From NCBI GenBank assembly GCA_917880885.1, contig OU862913.1, positions 3,100,001 through 3,164,000 on the forward strand: a stretch of DNA of 64,000 bases, read 5' to 3'. The translations under genes and the position numbers were made by a program. This DNA is from Limnephilus marmoratus (Eukaryota > Arthropoda > Insecta > Trichoptera > Limnephilidae). This document shows positions 1 to 12,600 of this stretch, piece by piece. Position 1 is the stretch's first letter; each line of letters begins with the position of its first letter. The notes below the pieces were generated by a model that was given only the letters and a program-made list of their open reading frames with translations, did not search any database and was not told the origin of the DNA.

Positions 1-110
1 NNNNNNNNNNNNNNNNNNNNNNNNNNNNNNNNNNNNNNNNNNNNNNNNNNNNNNNNNNNNNNNNNNNNNNNNNNNNNNNNNNNNNNNNNNNNNNNNNNNN
101 NNNNNNNNNN
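1..110. other. assembly gap (N run)
   Basis: All bases are N. The following sequence starts in the middle of a tandem-repeat unit, so the gap lies inside the repeat array and hides an unknown number of further copies. Confidence 0.99.
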
Positions 111-3100
111 TAGTAATACTGCGCTACAAAGTTCTAGTTTTGGCAATGATATTCATTGCAGTGGCGCTACCCTAGATTTGGAAGTGATCAATTGAGAATG
201 TCTCTCACCATTTGGGTCCATTGTTACGGCATAGATACAAGCTCCATATGCTCTCTCTGAGGCGTCACAAAATCCATGAATTTTGTATCTCTGCTACTCG
301 GTTAGCAACAAAGGTGTTCCAGCGAGCAGGCTGGCCTTTCAACCAGCACAAGGCGATAGTTGAATCACTCCATTAGTAGGTGTCCGCTTCCATTATATCC
401 AATGCTTGCTTGACAGTCCTCATTAACTTGGCTAGTAATACTGCGCTACAAAGTTCTAGTTTTGGCAATGATATTCATTGCAGTGGCGCTACCCTAGATT
501 TGGAAGTGATCAATTGAGAATGTCTCTCACCATTTGGGTCCATTGTTACGGCATAGATACAAGCTCCATATGCTCTCTCTGAGGCGTCACAAAATCCATG
601 AATTTTGTATCTCTGCTACTCGGTTAGCAACAAAGGTGTTCCAGCGAGCAGGCTGGCCTTTCAACCAGCACAAGGCGATAGTTGAATCACTCCATTAGTA
701 GGTGTCCGCTTCCATTATATCCAATGCTTGCTTGACAGTCCTCATTAACTTGGCTAGTAATACTGCGCTACAAAGTTCTAGTTTTGGCAATGATATTCAT
801 TGCAGTGGCGCTACCCTAGATTTGGAAGTGATCAATTGAGAATGTCTCTCACCATTTGGGTCCATTGTTACGGCATAGATACAAGCTCCATATGCTCTCT
901 CTGAGGCGTCACAAAATCCATGAATTTTGTATCTCTGCTACTCGGTTAGCAACAAAGGTGTTCCAGCGAGCAGGCTGGCCTTTCAACCAGCACAAGGCGA
1001 TAGTTGAATCACTCCATTAGTAGGTGTCCGCTTCCATTATATCCAATGCTTGCTTGACAGTCCTCATTAACTTGGCTAGTAATACTGCGCTACAAAGTTC
1101 TAGTTTTGGCAATGATATTCATTGCAGTGGCGCTACCCTAGATTTGGAAGTGATCAATTGAGAATGTCTCTCACCATTTGGGTCCATTGTTACGGCATAG
1201 ATACAAGCTCCATATGCTCTCTCTGAGGCGTCACAAAATCCATGAATTTTGTATCTCTGCTACTCGGTTAGCAACAAAGGTGTTCCAGCGAGCAGGCTGG
1301 CCTTTCAACCAGCACAAGGCGATAGTTGAATCACTCCATTAGTAGGTGTCCGCTTCCATTATATCCAATGCTTGCTTGACAGTCCTCATTAACTTGGCTA
1401 GTAATACTGCGCTACAAAGTTCTAGTTTTGGCAATGATATTCATTGCAGTGGCGCTACCCTAGATTTGGAAGTGATCAATTGAGAATGTCTCTCACCATT
1501 TGGGTCCATTGTTACGGCATAGATACAAGCTCCATATGCTCTCTCTGAGGCGTCACAAAATCCATGAATTTTGTATCTCTGCTACTCGGTTAGCAACAAA
1601 GGTGTTCCAGCGAGCAGGCTGGCCTTTCAACCAGCACAAGGCGATAGTTGAATCACTCCATTAGTAGGTGTCCGCTTCCATTATATCCAATGCTTGCTTG
1701 ACAGTCCTCATTAACTTGGCTAGTAATACTGCGCTACAAAGTTCTAGTTTTGGCAATGATATTCATTGCAGTGGCGCTACCCTAGATTTGGAAGTGATCA
1801 ATTGAGAATGTCTCTCACCATTTGGGTCCATTGTTACGGCATAGATACAAGCTCCATATGCTCTCTCTGAGGCGTCACAAAATCCATGAATTTTGTATCT
1901 CTGCTACTCGGTTAGCAACAAAGGTGTTCCAGCGAGCAGGCTGGCCTTTCAACCAGCACAAGGCGATAGTTGAATCACTCCATTAGTAGGTGTCCGCTTC
2001 CATTATATCCAATGCTTGCTTGACAGTCCTCATTAACTTGGCTAGTAATACTGCGCTACAAAGTTCTAGTTTTGGCAATGATATTCATTGCAGTGGCGCT
2101 ACCCTAGATTTGGAAGTGATCAATTGAGAATGTCTCTCACCATTTGGGTCCATTGTTACGGCATAGATACAAGCTCCATATGCTCTCTCTGAGGCGTCAC
2201 AAAATCCATGAATTTTGTATCTCTGCTACTCGGTTAGCAACAAAGGTGTTCCAGCGAGCAGGCTGGCCTTTCAACCAGCACAAGGCGATAGTTGAATCAC
2301 TCCATTAGTAGGTGTCCGCTTCCATTATATCCAATGCTTGCTTGACAGTCCTCATTAACTTGGCTAGTAATACTGCGCTACAAAGTTCTAGTTTTGGCAA
2401 TGATATTCATTGCAGTGGCGCTACCCTAGATTTGGAAGTGATCAATTGAGAATGTCTCTCACCATTTGGGTCCATTGTTACGGCATAGATACAAGCTCCA
2501 TATGCTCTCTCTGAGGCGTCACAAAATCCATGAATTTTGTATCTCTGCTACTCGGTTAGCAACAAAGGTGTTCCAGCGAGCAGGCTGGCCTTTCAACCAG
2601 CACAAGGCGATAGTTGAATCACTCCATTAGTAGGTGTCCGCTTCCATTATATCCAATGCTTGCTTGACAGTCCTCATTAACTTGGCTAGTAATACTGCGC
2701 TACAAAGTTCTAGTTTTGGCAATGATATTCATTGCAGTGGCGCTACCCTAGATTTGGAAGTGATCAATTGAGAATGTCTCTCACCATTTGGGTCCATTGT
2801 TACGGCATAGATACAAGCTCCATATGCTCTCTCTGAGGCGTCACAAAATCCATGAATTTTGTATCTCTGCTACTCGGTTAGCAACAAAGGTGTTCCAGCG
2901 AGCAGGCTGGCCTTTCAACCAGCACAAGGCGATAGTTGAATCACTCCATTAGTAGGTGTCCGCTTCCATTATATCCAATGCTTGCTTGACAGTCCTCATT
3001 AACTTGGCTAGTAATACTGCGCTACAAAGTTCTAGTTTTGGCAATGATATTCATTGCAGTGGCGCTACCCTAGATTTGGAAGTGATCAATTGAGAATGTC

Positions 3101-6100
3101 TCTCACCATTTGGGTCCATTGTTACGGCATAGATACAAGCTCCATATGCTCTCTCTGAGGCGTCACAAAATCCATGAATTTTGTATCTCTGCTACTCGGT
3201 TAGCAACAAAGGTGTTCCAGCGAGCAGGCTGGCCTTTCAACCAGCACAAGGCGATAGTTGAATCACTCCATTAGTAGGTGTCCGCTTCCATTATATCCAA
3301 TGCTTGCTTGACAGTCCTCATTAACTTGGCTAGTAATACTGCGCTACAAAGTTCTAGTTTTGGCAATGATATTCATTGCAGTGGCGCTACCCTAGATTTG
3401 GAAGTGATCAATTGAGAATGTCTCTCACCATTTGGGTCCATTGTTACGGCATAGATACAAGCTCCATATGCTCTCTCTGAGGCGTCACAAAATCCATGAA
3501 TTTTGTATCTCTGCTACTCGGTTAGCAACAAAGGTGTTCCAGCGAGCAGGCTGGCCTTTCAACCAGCACAAGGCGATAGTTGAATCACTCCATTAGTAGG
3601 TGTCCGCTTCCATTATATCCAATGCTTGCTTGACAGTCCTCATTAACTTGGCTAGTAATACTGCGCTACAAAGTTCTAGTTTTGGCAATGATATTCATTG
3701 CAGTGGCGCTACCCTAGATTTGGAAGTGATCAATTGAGAATGTCTCTCACCATTTGGGTCCATTGTTACGGCATAGATACAAGCTCCATATGCTCTCTCT
3801 GAGGCGTCACAAAATCCATGAATTTTGTATCTCTGCTACTCGGTTAGCAACAAAGGTGTTCCAGCGAGCAGGCTGGCCTTTCAACCAGCACAAGGCGATA
3901 GTTGAATCACTCCATTAGTAGGTGTCCGCTTCCATTATATCCAATGCTTGCTTGACAGTCCTCATTAACTTGGCTAGTAATACTGCGCTACAAAGTTCTA
4001 GTTTTGGCAATGATATTCATTGCAGTGGCGCTACCCTAGATTTGGAAGTGATCAATTGAGAATGTCTCTCACCATTTGGGTCCATTGTTACGGCATAGAT
4101 ACAAGCTCCATATGCTCTCTCTGAGGCGTCACAAAATCCATGAATTTTGTATCTCTGCTACTCGGTTAGCAACAAAGGTGTTCCAGCGAGCAGGCTGGCC
4201 TTTCAACCAGCACAAGGCGATAGTTGAATCACTCCATTAGTAGGTGTCCGCTTCCATTATATCCAATGCTTGCTTGACAGTCCTCATTAACTTGGCTAGT
4301 AATACTGCGCTACAAAGTTCTAGTTTTGGCAATGATATTCATTGCAGTGGCGCTACCCTAGATTTGGAAGTGATCAATTGAGAATGTCTCTCACCATTTG
4401 GGTCCATTGTTACGGCATAGATACAAGCTCCATATGCTCTCTCTGAGGCGTCACAAAATCCATGAATTTTGTATCTCTGCTACTCGGTTAGCAACAAAGG
4501 TGTTCCAGCGAGCAGGCTGGCCTTTCAACCAGCACAAGGCGATAGTTGAATCACTCCATTAGTAGGTGTCCGCTTCCATTATATCCAATGCTTGCTTGAC
4601 AGTCCTCATTAACTTGGCTAGTAATACTGCGCTACAAAGTTCTAGTTTTGGCAATGATATTCATTGCAGTGGCGCTACCCTAGATTTGGAAGTGATCAAT
4701 TGAGAATGTCTCTCACCATTTGGGTCCATTGTTACGGCATAGATACAAGCTCCATATGCTCTCTCTGAGGCGTCACAAAATCCATGAATTTTGTATCTCT
4801 GCTACTCGGTTAGCAACAAAGGTGTTCCAGCGAGCAGGCTGGCCTTTCAACCAGCACAAGGCGATAGTTGAATCACTCCATTAGTAGGTGTCCGCTTCCA
4901 TTATATCCAATGCTTGCTTGACAGTCCTCATTAACTTGGCTAGTAATACTGCGCTACAAAGTTCTAGTTTTGGCAATGATATTCATTGCAGTGGCGCTAC
5001 CCTAGATTTGGAAGTGATCAATTGAGAATGTCTCTCACCATTTGGGTCCATTGTTACGGCATAGATACAAGCTCCATATGCTCTCTCTGAGGCGTCACAA
5101 AATCCATGAATTTTGTATCTCTGCTACTCGGTTAGCAACAAAGGTGTTCCAGCGAGCAGGCTGGCCTTTCAACCAGCACAAGGCGATAGTTGAATCACTC
5201 CATTAGTAGGTGTCCGCTTCCATTATATCCAATGCTTGCTTGACAGTCCTCATTAACTTGGCTAGTAATACTGCGCTACAAAGTTCTAGTTTTGGCAATG
5301 ATATTCATTGCAGTGGCGCTACCCTAGATTTGGAAGTGATCAATTGAGAATGTCTCTCACCATTTGGGTCCATTGTTACGGCATAGATACAAGCTCCATA
5401 TGCTCTCTCTGAGGCGTCACAAAATCCATGAATTTTGTATCTCTGCTACTCGGTTAGCAACAAAGGTGTTCCAGCGAGCAGGCTGGCCTTTCAACCAGCA
5501 CAAGGCGATAGTTGAATCACTCCATTAGTAGGTGTCCGCTTCCATTATATCCAATGCTTGCTTGACAGTCCTCATTAACTTGGCTAGTAATACTGCGCTA
5601 CAAAGTTCTAGTTTTGGCAATGATATTCATTGCAGTGGCGCTACCCTAGATTTGGAAGTGATCAATTGAGAATGTCTCTCACCATTTGGGTCCATTGTTA
5701 CGGCATAGATACAAGCTCCATATGCTCTCTCTGAGGCGTCACAAAATCCATGAATTTTGTATCTCTGCTACTCGGTTAGCAACAAAGGTGTTCCAGCGAG
5801 CAGGCTGGCCTTTCAACCAGCACAAGGCGATAGTTGAATCACTCCATTAGTAGGTGTCCGCTTCCATTATATCCAATGCTTGCTTGACAGTCCTCATTAA
5901 CTTGGCTAGTAATACTGCGCTACAAAGTTCTAGTTTTGGCAATGATATTCATTGCAGTGGCGCTACCCTAGATTTGGAAGTGATCAATTGAGAATGTCTC
6001 TCACCATTTGGGTCCATTGTTACGGCATAGATACAAGCTCCATATGCTCTCTCTGAGGCGTCACAAAATCCATGAATTTTGTATCTCTGCTACTCGGTTA

Positions 6101-9100
6101 GCAACAAAGGTGTTCCAGCGAGCAGGCTGGCCTTTCAACCAGCACAAGGCGATAGTTGAATCACTCCATTAGTAGGTGTCCGCTTCCATTATATCCAATG
6201 CTTGCTTGACAGTCCTCATTAACTTGGCTAGTAATACTGCGCTACAAAGTTCTAGTTTTGGCAATGATATTCATTGCAGTGGCGCTACCCTAGATTTGGA
6301 AGTGATCAATTGAGAATGTCTCTCACCATTTGGGTCCATTGTTACGGCATAGATACAAGCTCCATATGCTCTCTCTGAGGCGTCACAAAATCCATGAATT
6401 TTGTATCTCTGCTACTCGGTTAGCAACAAAGGTGTTCCAGCGAGCAGGCTGGCCTTTCAACCAGCACAAGGCGATAGTTGAATCACTCCATTAGTAGGTG
6501 TCCGCTTCCATTATATCCAATGCTTGCTTGACAGTCCTCATTAACTTGGCTAGTAATACTGCGCTACAAAGTTCTAGTTTTGGCAATGATATTCATTGCA
6601 GTGGCGCTACCCTAGATTTGGAAGTGATCAATTGAGAATGTCTCTCACCATTTGGGTCCATTGTTACGGCATAGATACAAGCTCCATATGCTCTCTCTGA
6701 GGCGTCACAAAATCCATGAATTTTGTATCTCTGCTACTCGGTTAGCAACAAAGGTGTTCCAGCGAGCAGGCTGGCCTTTCAACCAGCACAAGGCGATAGT
6801 TGAATCACTCCATTAGTAGGTGTCCGCTTCCATTATATCCAATGCTTGCTTGACAGTCCTCATTAACTTGGCTAGTAATACTGCGCTACAAAGTTCTAGT
6901 TTTGGCAATGATATTCATTGCAGTGGCGCTACCCTAGATTTGGAAGTGATCAATTGAGAATGTCTCTCACCATTTGGGTCCATTGTTACGGCATAGATAC
7001 AAGCTCCATATGCTCTCTCTGAGGCGTCACAAAATCCATGAATTTTGTATCTCTGCTACTCGGTTAGCAACAAAGGTGTTCCAGCGAGCAGGCTGGCCTT
7101 TCAACCAGCACAAGGCGATAGTTGAATCACTCCATTAGTAGGTGTCCGCTTCCATTATATCCAATGCTTGCTTGACAGTCCTCATTAACTTGGCTAGTAA
7201 TACTGCGCTACAAAGTTCTAGTTTTGGCAATGATATTCATTGCAGTGGCGCTACCCTAGATTTGGAAGTGATCAATTGAGAATGTCTCTCACCATTTGGG
7301 TCCATTGTTACGGCATAGATACAAGCTCCATATGCTCTCTCTGAGGCGTCACAAAATCCATGAATTTTGTATCTCTGCTACTCGGTTAGCAACAAAGGTG
7401 TTCCAGCGAGCAGGCTGGCCTTTCAACCAGCACAAGGCGATAGTTGAATCACTCCATTAGTAGGTGTCCGCTTCCATTATATCCAATGCTTGCTTGACAG
7501 TCCTCATTAACTTGGCTAGTAATACTGCGCTACAAAGTTCTAGTTTTGGCAATGATATTCATTGCAGTGGCGCTACCCTAGATTTGGAAGTGATCAATTG
7601 AGAATGTCTCTCACCATTTGGGTCCATTGTTACGGCATAGATACAAGCTCCATATGCTCTCTCTGAGGCGTCACAAAATCCATGAATTTTGTATCTCTGC
7701 TACTCGGTTAGCAACAAAGGTGTTCCAGCGAGCAGGCTGGCCTTTCAACCAGCACAAGGCGATAGTTGAATCACTCCATTAGTAGGTGTCCGCTTCCATT
7801 ATATCCAATGCTTGCTTGACAGTCCTCATTAACTTGGCTAGTAATACTGCGCTACAAAGTTCTAGTTTTGGCAATGATATTCATTGCAGTGGCGCTACCC
7901 TAGATTTGGAAGTGATCAATTGAGAATGTCTCTCACCATTTGGGTCCATTGTTACGGCATAGATACAAGCTCCATATGCTCTCTCTGAGGCGTCACAAAA
8001 TCCATGAATTTTGTATCTCTGCTACTCGGTTAGCAACAAAGGTGTTCCAGCGAGCAGGCTGGCCTTTCAACCAGCACAAGGCGATAGTTGAATCACTCCA
8101 TTAGTAGGTGTCCGCTTCCATTATATCCAATGCTTGCTTGACAGTCCTCATTAACTTGGCTAGTAATACTGCGCTACAAAGTTCTAGTTTTGGCAATGAT
8201 ATTCATTGCAGTGGCGCTACCCTAGATTTGGAAGTGATCAATTGAGAATGTCTCTCACCATTTGGGTCCATTGTTACGGCATAGATACAAGCTCCATATG
8301 CTCTCTCTGAGGCGTCACAAAATCCATGAATTTTGTATCTCTGCTACTCGGTTAGCAACAAAGGTGTTCCAGCGAGCAGGCTGGCCTTTCAACCAGCACA
8401 AGGCGATAGTTGAATCACTCCATTAGTAGGTGTCCGCTTCCATTATATCCAATGCTTGCTTGACAGTCCTCATTAACTTGGCTAGTAATACTGCGCTACA
8501 AAGTTCTAGTTTTGGCAATGATATTCATTGCAGTGGCGCTACCCTAGATTTGGAAGTGATCAATTGAGAATGTCTCTCACCATTTGGGTCCATTGTTACG
8601 GCATAGATACAAGCTCCATATGCTCTCTCTGAGGCGTCACAAAATCCATGAATTTTGTATCTCTGCTACTCGGTTAGCAACAAAGGTGTTCCAGCGAGCA
8701 GGCTGGCCTTTCAACCAGCACAAGGCGATAGTTGAATCACTCCATTAGTAGGTGTCCGCTTCCATTATATCCAATGCTTGCTTGACAGTCCTCATTAACT
8801 TGGCTAGTAATACTGCGCTACAAAGTTCTAGTTTTGGCAATGATATTCATTGCAGTGGCGCTACCCTAGATTTGGAAGTGATCAATTGAGAATGTCTCTC
8901 ACCATTTGGGTCCATTGTTACGGCATAGATACAAGCTCCATATGCTCTCTCTGAGGCGTCACAAAATCCATGAATTTTGTATCTCTGCTACTCGGTTAGC
9001 AACAAAGGTGTTCCAGCGAGCAGGCTGGCCTTTCAACCAGCACAAGGCGATAGTTGAATCACTCCATTAGTAGGTGTCCGCTTCCATTATATCCAATGCT

Positions 9101-9301
9101 TGCTTGACAGTCCTCATTAACTTGGCTAGTAATACTGCGCTACAAAGTTCTAGTTTTGGCAATGATATTCATTGCAGTGGCGCTACCCTAGATTTGGAAG
9201 TGATCAATTGAGAATGTCTCTCACCATTTGGGTCCATTGTTACGGCATAGATACAAGCTCCATATGCTCTCTCTGAGGCGTCACAAAATCCATGAATTTT
9301 G
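111..9301 (-). repeat. 322-bp tandem array derived from BEL/Pao RNase H
   Basis: Unit starts fall at 111, 433, 755 and so on to 9127, a constant 322-bp spacing, giving 28 full units and a partial 29th ending at 9301. Units look identical by eye. On the minus strand each unit encodes a BEL RNase H segment ([15 protein letters not shown], then SLPKLELCSAVLLAKL, then [13 protein letters not shown]), matching the plus-strand BEL copy at about 55024-55352. Carboxylates in the positions of three RNase H catalytic residues are visible. Each unit has two in-frame stops: TGA where the other copy has a Cys codon, and TAA where it has Tyr. Since 322 is not a multiple of three, the frame shifts at every junction and no repeat protein can result. 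The right edge runs without a break into the upstream part of the same element, so the array grew inside a resident BEL copy. It could also be an assembly artefact. Confidence 0.95.
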
Positions 9302-9689
9302 AGGCCATTATAGTCTGCACATTACGTTTCGATCGATTTTAATTCGTTTAATTTGGATAAATCCAATAAGTAATTCCTCCATGGTACTAGTATTTAATTA
9401 GGCAATGCTTCGTCCCATGATGCTTTTGATTGCCATACCTAAGTTTTGCATTATCAACTTTGCTACCAATATAATTGGGCCAAGTAGCCCTAATGGATCG
9501 AACGTAGATGCTATGCATGACAATATATTACGTTTGCTTGCAGTTTGGTTCGTTGGTTTTGTTATTTTATATGAGAAGCAATCCGAGGCGTTGTTCCAAA
9601 TTAGGCCCAAGATTTTCTCATTGTTGGATTTGTCAGAGGTCGCTTTCTCAAAATTGCCTATTTCGGCAATTCCAGCCACATTCAAATCA
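9302..9689 (-). pseudogene. BEL/Pao polyprotein fragment: end of RT and connection to RNase H
   Basis: The minus frame at 9398-9685 contains SCIASTFDPLGLLGPII, the conserved segment after the BEL reverse transcriptase palm. It is closely similar to residues 900-960 of the polyprotein at 52003. The coding trace continues in shifted frames to 9302 (W-Q-S-K-A-S-W-D, later NYLLDLSKLNELK) and joins the RNase H unit in register. It carries a frameshift near 9410 and in-frame TAA codons, so it is dead. Upstream the BEL sequence stops at about 9689 against a hAT-ended element. About 1.6 kb of protease and RT, judged from the other copy, is missing. Confidence 0.9.
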
Positions 9690-10700
9690 AAGAACTGGTT
9701 TTACTAAAACTAATTTAAAAATATTACGTAATTGCCGACACACTTTAATTATAGCTACACTCAGAACATGCAAATGGTTTTACGTAGTCTGCAACCACAA
9801 TTTTATAACTTCACTTTGAACACGAGAATAGTTTCCGTCAAAATGCATCAGCAGATGTAACCACAACTGGAATTCTTTGTTGCATTCTGAACACGGAACA
9901 AGTTTCAATTTAGATTAAATTTGCATTCGGGGAATTAAAACTACACTCAGAACATGAAAATGGCTTTCCTCTATTTCTGGCAGCATAAACTACGAAACTA
10001 GAATTTTATAAAGGCCAACATAAGAAATGCGTCAGCAAATGAAATCACACCTGATGCGTTTTCGTTGCATTCTTAACACAGAACTGGTTTTAATTACAGG
10101 TTGAATCTGTACGCGGGGAATTAAAAATACAATCTGAACTAGCTTTCCTCCAATACTGGCAGCACATATACAAATACAATTTTATATCTTCACTTCACAC
10201 ACGATTATGGTTTCTTACGAAACGTGTTAGCGAGATAAAACACCACCTGGAATTTTTCCATTGCATTCTAAACACAGAACTGGTTTTACTTATAAAGTGA
10301 GTTTGTACGCGGAGAACTAAAACTCCACTCAGAACATGAAAATGGTTTTCCTCCGATTCTGCAGCACACAGTACGCAACTAGAATTTTATAAATGCACTT
10401 CTTACACGACGAATGCGCCAAATATGAAACCCCCACCTGGAATTTTTTCGTTGCATTCTAAACAAAGAACTGGTTTTTCCATCAGAGCGAAAAGGATTGT
10501 GAGTCCCTAGCTTTAATGATTACTGCACCTAGAACACCAAAATGGTTTTACCTTCGAAATGCGTTAGGGTTAGCAGATGAATCCGCAACAGGAATTTGCA
10601 TTGTGAACACAAGATTGGTTTTACCTTCAAAATGAATAGGAGTCCACTAGTCAACCAGCTAAAATTAAATTGTACTCTTAATTACGTGAATGGTTTTTCT
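9690..10700 (-). pseudogene. degenerate C2H2 zinc-finger repeats
   Basis: Imperfect repeats recur every 70-90 bases. On the minus strand 10321-10375 reads GGKPFSCSEWS, where an intact finger would read GEKPFSCSEC. The neighbouring unit near 10250-10310 reads KPVLCLECN. Many other units keep the KPF-C-x2-C trace, but most linker and histidine codons are lost and stops or frameshifts interrupt every frame. This is an old decayed finger array, probably from the same kind of gene as 14894-15858. I cannot count intact fingers, because none survives. Confidence 0.6.
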
Positions 10701-11553
10701 ACATATTGTAGCATATTTTTTTTGTCCGCAATATAATTTTATATTCATTTAACTAATTACAATAAATTACATGTAATGATTTTTGTGTGGCAATTATTAT
10801 AGCATTTGTGTTTGCATTATATACAAAATGTTAAGGGACGTGCTTGACTTAATATAACCAGTGAATCCTGACTTTATTTGGGGAGATTGTTATATCTAGC
10901 TTTTAGTTCAGCATCGCTTTGTTATTGAATAATTTCGTGCTGCACTATGGTTTGAAGTTGAACGCTTTAGCAAATATGTTCAAATCCGTTTGCTCTCTTT
11001 TCACGTCCTTAAATCGTACATTAAATGCCTCACTTAATTTTGGGCACTAACCAGCGTATTCAAACGATGTAGAAGGCTTTTGTCCTTGCCTTAATTTAGT
11101 TTAGTCTTAATTCTTGTCCTTAATTTAGTTTCAAATGATTTCACGTTTCACTCAGCTTCAACTTTTCTTTTCTTCGTAATTGTCATTAATAGGATTTTAT
11201 TGATTTACTATCCACTGGAAATTTATGACAGACTGCTTAAGATTCTCCTCCAGGTAGAGTTGCCATCAATCCTGAAATATCGGAACTGTCCCTTACAAGA
11301 AAATTAAAAGTTCTGATGGAATTTCACTATCGTTTCACCATACCAAATTAAAATGAAAGTAAAATGGGAGGTTTTATCACGTTATCATTTTTATCTAAAC
11401 TATTTGCTAGTAACGATTTTGTAATAACGTCTTAAAAATGCATCTGAAACACCGTGAAAAAACATCCCGTTCTGTGTAATTTTTTGTGGTTCTTTCAAAA
11501 GTGCCCGCGGGCCGCACCAAAAGGCTTCGCGGGCCGCAGGTTCCCCACCCCTG
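9690..11553 (-). mobile_element. hAT-ended element carrying a decayed zinc-finger array
   Basis: The right end, read on the minus strand, begins CAGGGGTGGGGAACC, a typical hAT-type terminus. It abuts BEL gag coding sequence that resumes at 11554. The interior from about 10690 to 11553 is similar to 43930-44418, including a shared stretch reading agagttgccatcaat. Both copies also carry the same kind of decayed zinc-finger repeats. I could not find the left terminus or a convincing 8-bp TSD, and the flanking BEL has lost sequence. No transposase is present, so this is non-autonomous or a relic. Confidence 0.55.
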
Positions 11554-12600
11554 ATTTAAAGCATGCTTGGCGCTCTTTTATTGCATTAACTCGATTCTGT
11601 ACCTTTAAATTTAAGAATTTTTTAAAATAATATACTAAGTGATCCTTATCGCAAAAAATACATTTCCCGTTTTTTACTGTTAAAAATGCTACGGATTCCC
11701 TTTTTGGGTTATTAAATCCAATCTGAGGTTAAATCCCAACCGAAGGCCTTTCATCCGTCGTTTGCATTAATTCTAAAGTTTGTGCTCGTAACGATAAACA
11801 TTTTAGAAGTTCCTTTAGAGTAGATAGTTTTCCCTCAATGGGCGATTGTTCCCAAAATTTTCTCGTATAGGAATCTAATTTATTTGAAATCACGTAAATT
11901 ATTATCGCGTCCCACTGCTCTACTGGAACTGCAAGGTTTTGTAAGGCTTTCAGATTGACGTTGGTAGCGTCTATTAATCTTCGTAACCCGACCTGATCCT
12001 CCATCTTCATATCTTTTAACTGAAATAATGTCTGGATATGTTAGTGTACCGTAGTTCTGAGATTAGTAAAACGCTCATGCAACAATTCCCGAAAAGTTTG
12101 ATAACTTAATTCTGATATTTCCAAATTCGCTATTATCTTGGCTGCATCACCCTTTAAAAACGATTGCAAATAATAATATTTTTGAATGTTATTTAGATAA
12201 TGGTTATTGTGAACTAAGCCTTGAAAGTTTCTATAAAATTATTGCAGGTTTTTTGATCCCCGTTGAATTCCTGAAGCTTTAAATTGGGTAATTTGATTTC
12301 ACACTTAGTTTGTTCTACTGAGTCCATTGCGCCTCTTGCAGTCGCTAAAATTGTAAAAAACTGGTTCTCGAAGGTTTCACGCTGAATTTCGTTCTCCTCT
12401 ACATTTGAATCGTCGATGCCTTCTATTTAGCATTGGATTATTTCGAATTCGTCTAATAAATCTTTTATTTTGTCGTACCTCAATTTAATCTCGTTTGCTG
12501 ACAGCGTATTTAGAACCTGATTAAATCTTGTTAATTTCCCCTTTAAAACCGACCGTTTATTGATTAAACCTTTTAATTTCTCTATCACAAATTCTTATCT
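11554..12600 (-). pseudogene. BEL/Pao gag fragment
   Basis: The frame at 11729-12010 reads like residues 190-285 of the polyprotein at 52003 (NVNLKALQN, WDAIIIYVISNKLD, KELLKCLSLRAQ). The coding trace runs from the gag start near 12590 (GLINKRSVLKGKLTRF) down to the first zinc knuckle near 11650, whose last Cys is replaced. The zinc-knuckle region ends at 11554, where the hAT-ended element begins. Several stops and frameshifts occur, for example near 12430 and 12020. It is the N-terminal part of the BEL copy whose RT tail and RNase H array lie at 111-9689. Confidence 0.88.

Noticed and set aside
111..9301. CRISPR-like direct repeat array
   Set aside because: The repeats are 322 bp with no spacers, in a eukaryotic transposon context; the unit is BEL coding sequence.
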